Source of the DNA: Glossina fuscipes
Lineage: Eukaryota > Arthropoda > Insecta > Diptera > Glossinidae
Length of the DNA stretch: 64,000 bases
Assembly (NCBI RefSeq): GCF_014805625.2
Contig: NW_023998456.1
Location: 3,068,810 to 3,132,809, forward strand
Direction of reading: 5' to 3'
Shown here: piece after piece, positions 24,501-39,500 of the stretch
Position numbering within the stretch: the stretch's first letter is position 1
Layout: each line of letters opens with the position of its first letter
Translations under genes and position numbers: made by a program
Notes under the pieces: generated by a model
The model's input: the letters and a program-made list of their open reading frames with translations, nothing else
Databases searched by the model: none
What the model was told of the DNA's origin: nothing

Positions 24501-27500
24501 CATCCTTGGCTGTACCGAATCTCATCAAAATATGTTACGACGGAAGGTTTTATGAAAAAAACATTTTGTATTTTAACGTTTACGGCAATTGGGTGCAATT
24601 GCTTGCGTTAAACGTTGCATAAACTTATATGTGACCTGCTCCTATATTCCCCCAAATTCGGATATCTCTGTATATAAGAAACAGGCCGCCCTCATTTGTG
24701 AAGTGGCCAAGCAATCTAAATCTACCGATATAGTCCTTGCGTTGGGTGACTTCAACTTGCCTCAAGTCAATTGGTTTTACAGTGATAGTTCTGGCTGTTT
24801 GATTCCTTCCTCAACATCTGATAAAGCCGTTGTGTTCTTCAATGAATTATTTGATAATAATTTAGTTCAATACAATGGTACCCCTAATTGTAATGGGAGA
24901 TTTCTTGATCTCTGCTTTGCAAATTTTCCTGAGGTTTGCGTTAATCGTTGTCTTCCGTTTAGTTTACCTGAGGATCCATATCATCCAGCATTGGGTGTTT
25001 CCTTTCATTACAAGTCTGTTGGTTCGTTGAACCTCTTTAACGTTCCAAATTCAAATTTTTCATATCAACGTTATGATTTCCATAAAATCAATGTTTCCAT
25101 ACTAAAATCTCATCTTTCTCATTTTGTGCTCGATTTCTCAGAGGGAAGCATTGATAGCTTACTGTCGTCGTTCTACAATGTATTAAATCAAGCTATTTCT
25201 GCATCCGTTCCGATCAAGCAGTCCCGTCCTCGAAGTAAGGATCCCCCGTGGTTTAATAAGACAATTAAATACTACAAGAATAGGAAAAACAAGTTGTTCA
25301 AAAAATTTTCGAAAAGTGGTTCTTCTTTCGACTATTTCGCTTACTCTGTTGCAAGGCATAAATTTAATTCCCTCAACCGCCAATACTACTGCAGATACCT
25401 TCAGTTTGTTAAATCCTCCTTGTTTGCTAACCCTAAATACTTTTTTTAAGTTCGTTAATTCCAAAAGAAAAATCTCCATAAACCCGTCGTTTGTGTCTTT
25501 TAATGGCTCCGAGTCCTCGGATGATTTTGAATCCTCAAATCTCTTTGCGGAATACTTCCGACAGAACTTTTCAACTGCCAATTTTGATTTATCGGAAAAT
25601 TATCCATATTCGATTTCTAATTCGGTTTCAATTCCTAACTTTCTTATATCGGAAAATGACGTTTTTGAAGGATTGAACTCTCTGAAATATAATTGTTCGC
25701 CTGGACCCGATGGCATCCCCTCATGTGTACTTATATCTTGTGCTGGCGAGCTTTGTGATGTTATCTCAAAGATTTTTAATAAGTCTTTGAATTTAGGTGT
25801 TTTCCCTTTGTGTTGGAAGACTTCTTTCCTTATTCCTATTCACAAAAGTGGTAGTAGGCAACTTGTAGAGAACTACAGAGGCATCGCCAAGTTGAGTGTC
25901 TTACCTAAACTGTTCGAGCGAATTGTGGCTCAGCATATAGCCTTTTCCATGAAATTGTATATTTCTCCTTTCCAGCATGGCTTTCGAAAGGGAAGATCTA
26001 CGGTGACCAATCTGTTGGAGTTTACTTCTCATGTTTTCAAGGCTTTTTCTAGTGGTTCTCGCACTGATGTCATTTACACTGACTTTAGCAAGGCGTTTGA
26101 TATGGTTAATCATAGACTTCTTAGATTTAAAATCCAGACCTCTGGCTTTCCTCTCTTCTTAGTTGAATGGTTAAGCTCTTATCTGTATGGTAGATCATTC
26201 AGGGTTTTGTTTAACCTCATTACCTCGGATGAATTTCCCGTGACGTCTGGCGTACCTCAAGGTAGCCACTTGGGACCTATTTTATTTAATCTTTACATCA
26301 ATGATTTGCCCTCCGTGATTAAATTCAGTAAGATTTTAATGTATGCTGATGATGTGAAACTGTTTTCTTCTTTTTCCATAGAATCGCAATCACATCATCT
26401 TCAAAGTGATTTGAACAATTTGGTTGCATGGTGCTCCCTCAATCTTCTGAAGCTAAATCTAAATAAATGTAAGAAGCTTTCTTTCTTAAGAAGGAAGTCG
26501 TTTAGTACCCAATACTTCATTGATTCGCACAGGTTGGAAGACGTCGATTCGTTCATTGATTTAGGCGTTCTATTCGATTATAGGTTACGTTTCAATTTGC
26601 ATATTGAGTCCTCGTTAAGCAAAGCTAGGTCCGCTCTTGGTTTTATAAAGAGGTGGTCCAAAGAGCTTGATGATCCTTATATTACTAAAAGGCTTTACAC
26701 GTGTTTGGTTAGACCTATTCTTGAGTATGCCTCTGTTGTGTGGTCTCCTTCATATAGATGCTACGTTGGTTCAATTGAATCTATACAAAAGCAATTCTTG
26801 CTGTTTGCACTTAGGAATTTGGGTTGGGACCCGATTTCCCCTCTTCCACCCTATGAAAATAGGTTGCTTCTGTTATCCTTACCGTCACTCGAGAAACGTA
26901 GATTTGTTCTTGGGGTTTCCTTCCTAATCAAATTAATAAATGGTGCAATTGATTCACCCGCATTACTTCGTGAGATTTGCTTTAATGTCCCTAACCGCTT
27001 CTCTAGGTACTTTATGTTGATAAAGCTTAGTCAATGCAAATATAACTTTGAACTGTTTAACCCGCTCAAAGTTGTTTGCAAGAACCTAAATGATGTCTAT
27101 CATCTATTCTCATTAACGGACTCTTTAAAGTCAATTAAAGCAATATTGCTCAACAAGCGCGATTTACCTATGTCGTACTTAAACTGATTTAACCTTAGAT
27201 TTTGTCATTATGAGTCGAAAATTAATTTGTTGTTAACAATTATCGGTTGCCAAGCTTATGCATGTTTGCGATGGCTTAGGGGTTCACTTGCAATTTGGTC
27301 CTGTATCGGTTGTGGGCGTGGCTCTATGCTAATTGTGTACATGCTTTTTTTTTTCTTTCTTTTTTTTTTCCTCCTTATTTGTTTTATTGTACTTATACTA
27401 AGTTTTATTATTAAATAATTTTAAGATTTACTTAAGAGTCAATTGAACTCGACTGCCATTTTGTTTTAGTTGAGTTTCTTGTATAAGTGGAATAAATAAA

Positions 27501-30500
27501 TAAATAAATAAATAAATGAGAGTTTCTATGAGGATCTTAAGAATATAGAGTAGGAGGTGGACGTTAATGAAAAACAACCCGCTGAACTATTGCATTGCAT
27601 ATCTCGTGAGGTATTATCATATCAGTAACTTACGTTTACATAATCGGGAAAAAGTAGATGAGAATTGCTCATAAATTTTGTAATTCGTATTGGAATGCAA
27701 TAACCGTTATCTATCGGTACATATCATATCGAAAGTCTTCAGAGATTACCTGCCTATAGATTACCTACCATATTGGAGACATATAAGAGAGATGTTAATT
27801 AGGGAACTATTAACTTAAGAACAAAAACTGCTCGTTTATATCAAGTGGAGCGAAGTAGATAAAAAAACCTCCTCTTCCTCCTCCTCACTTCTAGTTGCGC
27901 CAGTCAATTTTTGTCACCTATTCCCACTACTGAGCCATGAAAAATTAGTCATAAATATTTATCGGGAATTTATGGAGTGTGGTCTATAAGTGATTCCAAA
28001 CAGTTTTTACTTTAAGGTTTGCTCTTTTATATATAGTCGATTGGGTTTGACTTAAGGTAACTTATTCCCTTAATTGCTTTTATATAAAAATCTAAACACA
28101 GCATTTTCTATGATGTTTGCTAAATTGAAAGAAAATTCAATTTAAATTTAAATTTGTGAAAACATTTATATGAAAGAAACAAAATTCACATCATGTTTTA
28201 ATTTAATTGCAGACTTATTTCACTTTTGATTCGCGTGCTGAACAGCAAACTGAAGTTTATTTACGTTACGGTCAACATCCGGAATTATATCCCAATCGAC
28301 GAGGGGAAGTAGTGCAAGGGTAAGTACTTGTGAAATAAATATAAATGCAACCATTTTCTCTATTACAGAGAGAGAGAGTAGTGACGTTAGAGTACTTGTT
28401 TTTCAACGACTCGAAAAGCCATATCATCAGACTCTTTCGTAATGGAATTTATATTTTCTTTGAAATAAAATAAGTAACACTACATAAAAGTAGTCTTTTT
28501 CTTAAATTTTCATTACTCTTGACAATAAGTTATGGAGAAAGAAAGCATGCAAAGGACATAATAAAGTGAAGATTTCATTTTACGTAAATATAATCCAAAC
28601 AAAAAAAAAACATATTCAACACCGTAAGCTATTATATGCAAAAATTGTTCAAAAGAATTTCCTAAAGCATTTAGTCTTTTAAATGCTGGGAACGGCATTT
28701 TACAAATGTGTTACATCCGGTTTGACAAACTTCACGAAGAACAGACCTAACCAAGTTTCGATGCGATACCTCTGACAAACGAAGGACGAATGGACAGAGT
28801 AATGAACGGATTTCGCTAAATATTTCCGAAATATTTATGCACTTATGCAAATTCTACACACCATCATCACTTTCTGAATTGTAAGTAGTTCAACTTGTGG
28901 TCATGTTAACCTCAATTAAGTAAATTTTTATTAATTGACTGCACTTGGTGACCCCATGACTACTACCAACTACGAAAGTAACTTGAACAATTCTTATTTT
29001 TCTGTTACCTGGCATGCCTCTCGATCGATTGAACATAACATTCTTGAAAGACATTTGATTTTGTATCCAAACGTTTGACGCCGTTTTCGGAATTTTAAGA
29101 AAACTTGAGTTAACGAGATATGGGAACAGCGTTTACGAATTCACTCCCATCATTCAGGACTTTCAAAACTATATATATGCATTCACTTAATATACATATA
29201 TAATGACATATCTGAGACCCAATTCTGTACCTTTGCAAACTCAAATCGCTCTAGACAAATCTTGTCTACCCTCAATGGCGGCAAACATATCATCTCAGGT
29301 CGCTTAATATCATTAGAAGGTTATTGGCTTTCAAATTACATATTTAAACAAATGTGTTAACAGAGCGCTTTGGAGACCTTTATAATCGCCGCACTTCAAC
29401 AGGAGTTTTCACCAATGTTATCATTATAGTCGCAAGGTCGCTTCAAACACCTTATGAAGTATCTCTCGCCCTGTTCCAAGTACATTTATCTAGACATTTC
29501 CCGTCGTTTGCTTAAGTAAAGTCAAAAAATATTGAGACCGTCTTGGAAAGATCCAAAAAATCTTATTAGGCTTTCATTGATAATACGTAATCTTGACTTG
29601 ACAAGAATTTAGGACGTTTCACTACACAACAGGGTTACAAAGCTTCTAGAAGATGAAAACTTCATTCCATCCATCTGCTCATTCAGTTCATGCCTCTAGT
29701 GAGTAGACATTGAAATTTTACTTTAATGAACCACTAACCAATTACAACCCCTTCTACTAATTGCAGTATTCGCTTAGTCAATATATACCGGGACTTAGTG
29801 ACAGACAAACCATATTTTCTTACTTCAGTCATCAATATAGTTTCCTTCAGAAATGATACAATGTGCCTGTTCTGATTCTTCAGCTTTTCGATGCCTTTTT
29901 TGTAGAACTATTAGTCAAGTCCCTCAAAATATGCTTTGGCTTCCGAGGAAATCATCATTACTTTATCCAAATCTTTTCCTTTGGAGCAACATTTTGAGAT
30001 ATGCAAACAGTTAATAGTTAATAGACGCACTGAAAAGCAACTCTGCGGCATACGTTCGATAAGATGTCAATTCGAGTTTCAATTCATGTAACTTTGCCAG
30101 CGCACCCAATTAATTGATATTTTTGCTCCATGTTACATGCCTTTAGCCGCAATACTATTAACTCTTTCTTACGCGTTCACATTAAATTTGGAAAGTATAT
30201 CGTTTTCTTCTAATAAATTAAAAGATTATTGTAGAGATCCTTCTCTTTCCTTTTTTTTTTTTTTTTTAATAGACAATCATGATACACATTACCATTAGTA
30301 CAATTTATGTGAATTGCTTTATGACTTTTCTCATTTTCCTAGACTTTCGTTTTATTTTGTTTTTTTTTTTTTTTTTTTTTTTCCTCTTTTCCAAATCATT
30401 AAACAATGTCTCGTTTAAGATTTTATTTGAAACGTTTGAACATTTTTCCTTGTGGTAATAAGCATTTTCGTTTCAGCTTAGTTTGCTTATGACATCACAA

Positions 30501-33500
30501 CTAACCAAAGATATAACAATAAATATTTGATTTGTGTTACGGACGACTTTGTTTAATGTTTATTTATAATTTGAATTTCGTTTTGATTAACTTCATCTTA
30601 ATGAATAAAATATATTATCGTCTTCTTTTGTCATATGGTCTAATCAAAAGACGTTATCAGCTTGTTATTACTCACACTTTGGTCGGCACACGTACTCAAC
30701 CGTAAATCAGAAATTTCTCAAAGAAAATTCCTTTGTGATACTCCCCTTCGCGGCTTGAAGCACTTTTTGGATTTCGATAATCGTTGCCGATTAAAAGCTA
30801 ACCCCCCTTTCCCTATTTGATTGTGAAGGGAAGAAAAAGGCAATCTATGCCATAAATTTTTATTTATTCTTATTGTGAATGCTACTCGCTACTCGTTTGC
30901 AACTAAATTATTTATGATGAGATGGATATTTCATTCCTTAAAAATCGAATCGAGACTATGTAATCATGAAAATCCTTTGGCAAAATTTCTTCTAGATGAG
31001 CCCATTAAGATAAGAAGCCTGAATAGACATCATACTCTGCGTCTTCCATTTGGAAATTAATTAAATTTTATGTGAGGACAAATTTTGTAATTGGATATAG
31101 GGCAACTGTCCATCAATCTGTTCTTTGAAGTTTTTCTTTTTATTTTATTTTTATTTATTTATTTATTCCACTTATACAAGAAACTCAACTAAAACAAAAT
31201 GGCAGTCGAGTTCAATTGACTCGTAAAGTAAATCTTAAATTAATTAATTTTAAAACTTAGTATAAGTACAATAAAACAAATAAGAAGGAAAAAAAAGAAA
31301 AAAAGGATGTACACAACTAGCATAGAGCTACACCCACAACCGGTACAGCACCAAATTGCAAGTGAACCTTTAAGCCATTGCAAACATGCATAAGTTTGAC
31401 AACCGATAATAGTTAACAGCAATTCATTTTCCAATCGTAACGACTTTTAGGGATAAAAGCTAGTTTAAGTAAGACATAGGTAAATCGCGCGTATTAAGCA
31501 ATGTTGCTTTAATAGACTTTAAAGAGTCCGATAACGAGAATAAGTGATAGACGTCATTTAGGTTCTTGCAAACTACTCTGAGCGGGTTAAACAGTTCGTA
31601 ATTATATTACACTGACTAAGCTTAACCAAGATAAAGTGCCTAGAGAAGCGGTTAGGGACATTAAAGCCTATCTCACGAAGTAATGCGGGCGTGTCAATTG
31701 TACCATTTATTAATTTGATTACGAAGGAAACCCCAAGAACAAATCTACGTTTCTCCAGGGACGGTAAGGAGAACAGAAGCAACCTATTTTCATAGGGTGG
31801 AAGAGGAGTCATCGGTTCCCAATCCAAATTGCTAAGGGCAAACACCAAGAATTGCTTTTGAACAGGGTCAATTGAATCTACATAGCACCTATATGAAGGA
31901 GACCACACAACAGAGGCATACTCAAGTATAGGTCTAACCAAACACATGTAAAACCTTTCCGTAATGTAAGGATCATCCAGCTCTTTGGACCACCTCTTTA
32001 TAAAACCAAGCGCGGACCTATGTTTGCTTAACGAGATATCAATATGCAAATTGAAACGTAACCTATAATCAAATATGTGAACGAATCGACGTCGTCCAAC
32101 TTGTGCGAATCAACGAAATACTGAGAAATGAACGACTTCCTTCTTGAGAAAGAAAGCTTCTTACTTTTATTTAGATATAGTTTCGAAAGTAGATTTAGTT
32201 TTTTATTGCTTTATATAATAGACACCGTAAAGAGCAAGCCAATTGAATTGACCTGCATACCCTTTAAGCTGCGTAAAATGCCAACCAAGTTATTGAATAA
32301 TTCTAACTAGAAGAGAGCTAGAGAGTTACAAAAATCAATCAGCAAGTTTTCGATGTTGTGTGACAAACAACACGCTTAGAATAGCGTATTTAGCGTAGTT
32401 TAAGGTATTTTTATGTGCAGTTATCTTCTCCTATATATATTACTAGCTAAGCGTGCTTTAAGCTATTTTTACGTATTATTAGCTTAGAGTTGTTTAGAGA
32501 CCAGTTAGAGTACTTCGAAAGCGATCAGTTAATCGCCTGGTAATGCCAATTTGATTTCGAACGGAGGTATAGAGGCGAACAAGAATAAGTGTCCTTTTCC
32601 TTCTTAATTACTTCATTATTAGTGCAATATCGCTGATTAGCATAAATCAAATCAGTAAGCATGTGATTGGGATAAGCTCGTGTAGGAATCCAGTTAGGCA
32701 TGATCCGATAGGAAATCAGACGTTCTAACCGACTGGCCAAGACGTCTGACTTAATTCGAAGTAGAATTCCATTCCATTCCAGTAGAATTCCATGGCTAAC
32801 AGATAGATAATGTATAATTAACCGATAATCTAAACTACTTGGTTAAGCTGATTGGTGATTATTTTATTTACAGTAAAGTTATTCTCATCTAGGTAGTAAC
32901 TGAGATAATCAGCATATCGCTAGTGAAACATTTTTATAAACATGTATAACACTGAATTGTTTAGTAGAAAGAAATGACTTGTCGGAGCGTGAGATGATAA
33001 GAACACATCGTATGTCACTCTTGAATAACAACCGACCAACCAAGGCCTATATTAATCACTTCATATCGTATATTTTACGAACACTAAGCATAACCGCTGG
33101 AGTTAGCCTAAGCGGTTGCATAAATGAACAGAATCTTTCCTGCAGAAAAAATATTAATCTTTACAATTGTTATTTAAGTAATAACCGCATTTGAATCGAC
33201 TTTACATTACCCCAACAGAATTCTTATATATCATAGATCTAATCAAAGGAAAATTTCTATAGAGAATTTTCTTACAGTACACACGAAATAAATGTAGAGT
33301 TTGTTCACATGCAAATGATCCGTTACTCCCAAGCAGAGAACTATAATTTCCATCGATAGTTCTTTCTGCTTCCTTTACTTCCAATTATTATTATTATAAA
33401 AAATGAAACGTTTATTTATCGAATTTAGCGCAAATTTAGAATTTATTGAAAAACCTTGTATGCGGGATACTACACCGCTTCGCTTATTATAGTTACTCAT

Positions 33501-36500
33501 ATAACGACTTCTCAAAATAAGGACTTACATGTGTAGTGGTTGAAAATGTGATCCGATCCCTACCACTGGCAATCTTCCTTGGCTCAAAGCACGTCGCAAC
33601 GTATCAGATTTCATCAAAATATCTTCCCGCCTGTATATTGGGCAGAAGAAAACAAGACATACAGACGGATAGATATGCTTAACTTGATTCAAAAAGTGAT
33701 TTTCAGTCGATCGGTATAATAAACGACGAGTCTATCTCAAGGCCTTCTGATAGTTGAATACATCCTCACTAACCGTTATACCGTAAGTGATGTAGGCTAC
33801 AAAAACAAATTGAGAATTATTTTGAAATAAACGTCAAGTACTTTTAGGATTTACTTAAAACATTTATATGATTATTTTCCATTCCATTTTATTAAACGCA
33901 TCTTTCATTTTCTCTTTTCTCTTGCAGTTCTTATTGCGAGCGCGAATATCGTGACTGCCGGTTACAAACCTGTTATGTACAATCTCCCGCTTATCCCGGC
34001 TTATATCCACGAGCCTTAAATTGTCGTTATAAATTACATACCAGACAACCATATATCAAACTTTATCTACAAAACGAACAGTTTGCGGTCGATGGCCAAA
34101 GGTAAATACCAACCAATTGCACATCAAATGACATGACAGTTGTGACAAATGTTTAACGTTTTGTTAAAACGTTAAAGAGATTTTGGTTTATTGGTACAAT
34201 TTTTGTTTTAAAAAAAAGAAAAAATTATGAGAGAGAATGGCAAAGAATTAGCATTAACTTGTATTTTCTAAGTAATTTGTCATTTTGGCACGTTTGCTCG
34301 CTTGCTTGCTTAGACCCTATGCAAAAATACTACGAGTTATTTACTCATACAAAACCAAATGCAGTTGACATCGTCAACATCGGGGAAAAAGGAAAAAAAT
34401 TTTGTTTTACTATATATATAGTTTTTATATATATATAGTTTTTTTTTTCTATGTTGGCATACTGACAATGGCAATTTGACAAATACCGTAAACAAATTTT
34501 TCACAAGTTTTATGATAATAATGATCCAAAGAATTTTTGGCATTCGCTGGTGTAAGAAAAAAACAAACAAACACACATAAAAAGTCGTTCGCAAACAAAA
34601 AAGAAAGAACCTTTGAATAAATATTATTTCCTATAATAATAAAATTTAGTCAGAAATGAATGAATGATTTTTATTTAAACTTTATAGCAAATTATTCCTC
34701 TCGCAAAGGAAATAAATTCTGCTTTATTTGAAAAACTTTGATTTTTAGTTTTCTTTTTTTTTTTGCCATTTTTATTACATTTATATTTAATTTTTTTTTT
34801 TTTGTTATTTTTTTTTTTGTTCCTCTTTATGCGTCACTAACGAAACATCAAAAGTTTTATGACTTTTAAAAGTATAAAAATAAATCTATAAAAAACTAGT
34901 TTTTTTCTATATATTTTTTGGCAGTTTATTGAAATAAATTATCAATAAATAAAAGAAATTATGGGTTTAAAAATATTTTCATCTTGACGTTAGAAACGAA
35001 ATTATTTTTATTACTTTCCTGAATTACTTTTACATCAAAGCCAAAATTGAAAAAAATTACATATCTATAAAGAAAATATTATTCCATTAAGCAAACTTTG
35101 ACAAAATTTATGTTTTTGGCAGAGTTTTTAAAAAACACAAACAAAGACGAATTATTTGCTCACTTTTTGAAGCTCTCTGTAGATCTTTTTAACCTAAAGT
35201 CTCAACAACGAGAAACCTTACATTCAATCGAGGCCAGTACTTTTTTGGGACACTCTGCATTTACATCTTGATAGGAGGAATACGACGATAGGAAGTTTCT
35301 ATCCAATCCGAAGAAATTAAAGAGGGATAAATTCTAAGACTAAAGTCTTAAAGCACTAACATCTGAGGCTATCAGTCATTGAATCAAACCGGGACTCCAT
35401 GTGAAAGTGTTACCTTTAACTTTTACGCACCAGTACACGCTTCTTAAAGTGCAACCAACTTAGCTCCGTCTAACTTCTGTTCCACGCAAAAAGGAACCCA
35501 AACCCTGAAACCAGCACTACACAGTCATACACCGCCACTGTAATTCGAAAGACAAGAAACTTTAATGCAAGTCAATTGAACTGACGTTGAGGTCAATTAC
35601 AACCAGGGAACTATAGCAACAACAACGATGATTCGCGAAACTCATTCAGGGAAAGTGAAAAACGAAGAACCGAACTGCGTTGCTCCATCAAATATTGCTC
35701 CTTTTGCTTACGATTTATTTTAATTGATGTCTTCTCACATGTCTGCGCAATGGTCACGTCCTTACGCCAATATGAACGATTCCAAACGCTGAAAGCACTA
35801 CTCTTCATCTCTAATTCGAACCGTGGTAGAAAATATGGGTTAACCACGGTCGTTCATGAGGTAAAAATATTAATGTAATGAAACCACCCACCAGTACCAT
35901 CACCGTGGGCAGTCAAATATAACAGCTACCCGGTTTCCGTTTTGCAACTAAAAAAATCCATTGGGTAAAAGTGAAAAGTAAAAGGAGCTAGGATGTGCTA
36001 ACCCAACGGATATCAACCCTTTAGATCACAATTGACTGCAATGGACGATTTCTTACATGCGTAAGCAGCTATATATGAAAAAAAATGCATCCTTGCGTGA
36101 ATAGACGCAAGAGACGTGTGGCGAAACGGCGGGGAACAAAAAGTGAAATCTTTTCATACCATACACTAATTGCGGTGCAAGGGTGAAGGCGTATGAAGGA
36201 CTTGAGAAATACCCTCCTATTACTATGTGAATACCTGTACTAAGCGAAGTGGTATAGGGCATTTAATGATAGGCCGACAACTAAAGCACGCTCAACACCG
36301 AACAAATAATCAAATGAAATTAAATAAATTGAAAACGTGTTTTAATAGTGGGAGCATTAATTAATCAAGTGATAAGAGTTATTTAGACATTCATTTGTTA
36401 ATGTTGGAATAAATTTTGATAACAAATATGAAAACGATATCAGTTATAGAAATTTGTTAAAATTTTTGGTTTACTCTCGTGCTTATCACTTGAAAGCGAA

Positions 36501-39500
36501 CTGTTAGGTTTTCCTTTCGCCGATTGCAGTCGACTTAAAAGGGAGCTTTTCTGCTTTTCAAAACGGAAATGTTCTCAATGTGTCTTCTTCTGTGGCCAAG
36601 TTCTCTGATCAGTTAAACCCGTTTTCAATATCACACTGTCTGCAATAACTTGCAATGTTTGCGGCAAACTTGCGCAGGCGAGCAAACCGACAGATGGAAG
36701 TTCTGAATTCTACTCGGAAGCTATGCATGAATAAAACAGAGCTTAATTGATTCGATGGTGAAGTCGCTATCAAAAAAAACTAATTATGGCTCTTATACAT
36801 ATGAATGCGTGCAAGGTTTAAAGGCGTTGCAGTGAAAAAGTGGTGCGCGTCCACTATGGAAAAATGATAACAAATTGATTGCTTCAAGTATTCTCTACAG
36901 CGAGGCATTACTTTGTTCCGTCTTTGCAACAAAAGAAGAGATTATGTAAAAAATTAAGTATTTCTGCTCGGACGAAAAAATTAGTGTCATCTACAAGAAA
37001 CAATCTTTCGCGACTGCAGCGGAAGCTGCAACGGATTTCTGTTAAGTGTTGCTAGCGCTTGCTTAAGCAATTTTATTCATTTCGTAAATATTGTAGATTT
37101 GCTTCCTCCAGATTTTCAGATTACATCTACAGATTACAGATTTTCTTCCTCTTTCGGGATTTTCAACCTGCTACTCAGTAATGGGCGCAACATTGTTATT
37201 GATAACGCTTTGGCGCTTACTCAATTCTCAAAAAAGGTTTCGTTTTATTATAAAAGTGGTTGTGTTCGATGCGATTCAATAAATAGTACAATAATGAGGA
37301 AGAAGAACAAGCAACCTACACCAAAAAAGAACAAGAACCAGCAACCTACACCAAAAAGGAAGAAGAACAAGCAAGCTACACCAAAAAGGAAAGAGAACAA
37401 GCAACGTACACCAAAAAGGACGAAGAACAAGCAACCTACACCAAAAAAGAAGAAGAATAAGCAACCTACACCAAAAAAAAAGTCCACGGGATTAGTTAAA
37501 TTTGAAGATAATGCCGTAACCGCTCTGTGGAAATGGCACTAACTTTTCGCAGCTAATCGGCCCGTTATGTTCTTTCGAGTCCTCATTAATGTTTTCCCTT
37601 GACACGCATTGATGCGTTTCCTCATTTTTTATCGTTCTTGAGTTCGACTGGTTACTTAGCTGTACATCTATTATATTCTTTTCTTTCACTTTTTTCCCAC
37701 TTGAGCCCAGTGATGCTCGCAATGATTTCGTCAACACATTGCATTTTGTCAAATTGGCTACTGCTTCTTCCATAGGACTTAAATGCACACTTTTTTTATT
37801 ATTTGCCATTTTGCGTTTAAGATTTGCTTTAAAATTTGCTATGAAAATTTATAAAATCGAAATTTATTGAAAGAAGAAGAAAGTGAGAATAATAAAACCG
37901 ATCAAGCCTGATCGTCACCATACGTAGTGCGATGGAATTGAAATGCATACCCTTAGCCATTCTTCAGGCAAGCGTATAGGCGGTCCATAAGCGTTCATTT
38001 CGGAAGCCAACTCTTTCATCTTCACTTTCGATTGACACTTATTTGACCCATAGTGTCCTTTGCCTTTAGCAATGTCCGGATGTTGCTTCATCCATTCTAC
38101 CATAGCTTTGAATTGCTTTTTGATTGTAATTTTAATACTACAAATAAATATTTTTTATGTATAATTTTTACAAAACATACATTTTTTATTACGTACTTGC
38201 TTTCCATTTTATTTCTCCGCATATTTGTTATGTTAGATTTTTATTAGCGACAATTGTCTCTGTAATCAGTTGTGAAGACTTATGTAAATCGACAACAGAA
38301 TACTGCGTTTCTTTAAGACTGTTGGAAACTATAATAGCCCGACAAGTATCTGACGTTAGGTTGTAAGCAATGAAAATCACAATTGATTAACGACACAAGA
38401 ATTCAAGAAGAGGGAGAGTGTTGTGAACTGACGACGACAACACAACTTCGATTGTAGTTGTGAATCATATTAATATCGTCTAATCCAACCTGGCTGACAC
38501 ATACTCCCATTTTTTTTTTTTACTAATTTATATTCCAAAACTTTCGATCTTGTAAAGATATATCAAAAAAAACTTTTATCCAGTTTCTAAGTTAAACCTC
38601 TTTTAGTGGCAATAGTTTTTTGGCCCCTTTGGACGACTTTCGCTGCTTGCTGTCCGCTTGGCTGGCTGACGCTGGAGTGTAGCGATGAATCGCCTGTTTC
38701 ATCCATTGTCATATATAAACAACTAAACAATTCCAGCATCACACTGATCCCTTCTGGCAAACCTCGGCTTAATTTCTAAGACCATTTGAGTACATTTTCA
38801 ATATAAATGAAAAATTAATAATAAAATAAGAAACAACATAGTCGGCTTAGCTTGCGATATTTGAAATTCTTGATGAAAGTTATCATGATGAAATTCTTGA
38901 TGAGCAACTTCGGCTAGTTTCTAACCTCTGTAATATGTTCATAGATGTCTTCAGAAAGTGATCATAGGTTCGACGAAAAAAAAAAGTCTAAGATGAAGTT
39001 TTGATTATTGATTATGGGAGAGCGACCTTTGTTTCTCATAATTTAGTTAAAAGCTATCCGCAAAGTACCCTCGCTATACAGCCTTTTGCTCGCCTATCAA
39101 GCTCACGATATATACATATCACAACTTGTGCCATTAATTAATTTGCTTTGTGAAAAAATTCAGTTGCTTAGTCCTCAATCACCGTCACAATAATTACAAA
39201 GCCACTTAATCCCTGCGGCCTTTTCTTAAAGTTCCAGGAAGTTTCCCTGAAACATGGAGGAGTTATCGCTTTGATCACTAATCGCTAAAACTATCAATAT
39301 ATCGTGCAGTTATGATTTTAGTGCGTAATTCATGTTTTACTCGCAAGATCCGATTCCACGCTTAAGCTTCGTGACTAATTTATTACGATTGCCAATACCA
39401 CGTAAAGGTCGTCTTAGTCTGATGTGTGTGTGCGTGTGATCACTATGATTCAAAACCTTTATCACATTCGTTGCATTCAAAAGGTCTTTTACCGGCACCG

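Larger units (their letters stand above)
10215..28212. other. Intron B-C of the CUB gene (18 kb)
   Basis: Besides the elements listed separately, this holds TA microsatellites near 11803-11883, a GAT/AAT-rich stretch near 12195-12250, and AT-rich sequence without recognisable features (for example 19000-19300, 20100-21600 and 22450-23500). Confidence 0.7.
28320..33927. other. Intron C-D of the CUB gene
   Basis: 5.6-kb intron containing a GA run at 28366-28379, a decayed mariner (29782-30130), poly-T runs near 30250 and 30360, the inverted LINE copy 3 (31148-32190) and diffuse repeat sequence around 33470-33800. No other feature recognised. Confidence 0.7.

Noticed and set aside
35611..35847. 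78-codon minus-strand ORF
   Set aside because: Starts from a non-ATG codon, with no motif, splice context or recognisable family, although it is less AT-biased than its surroundings.
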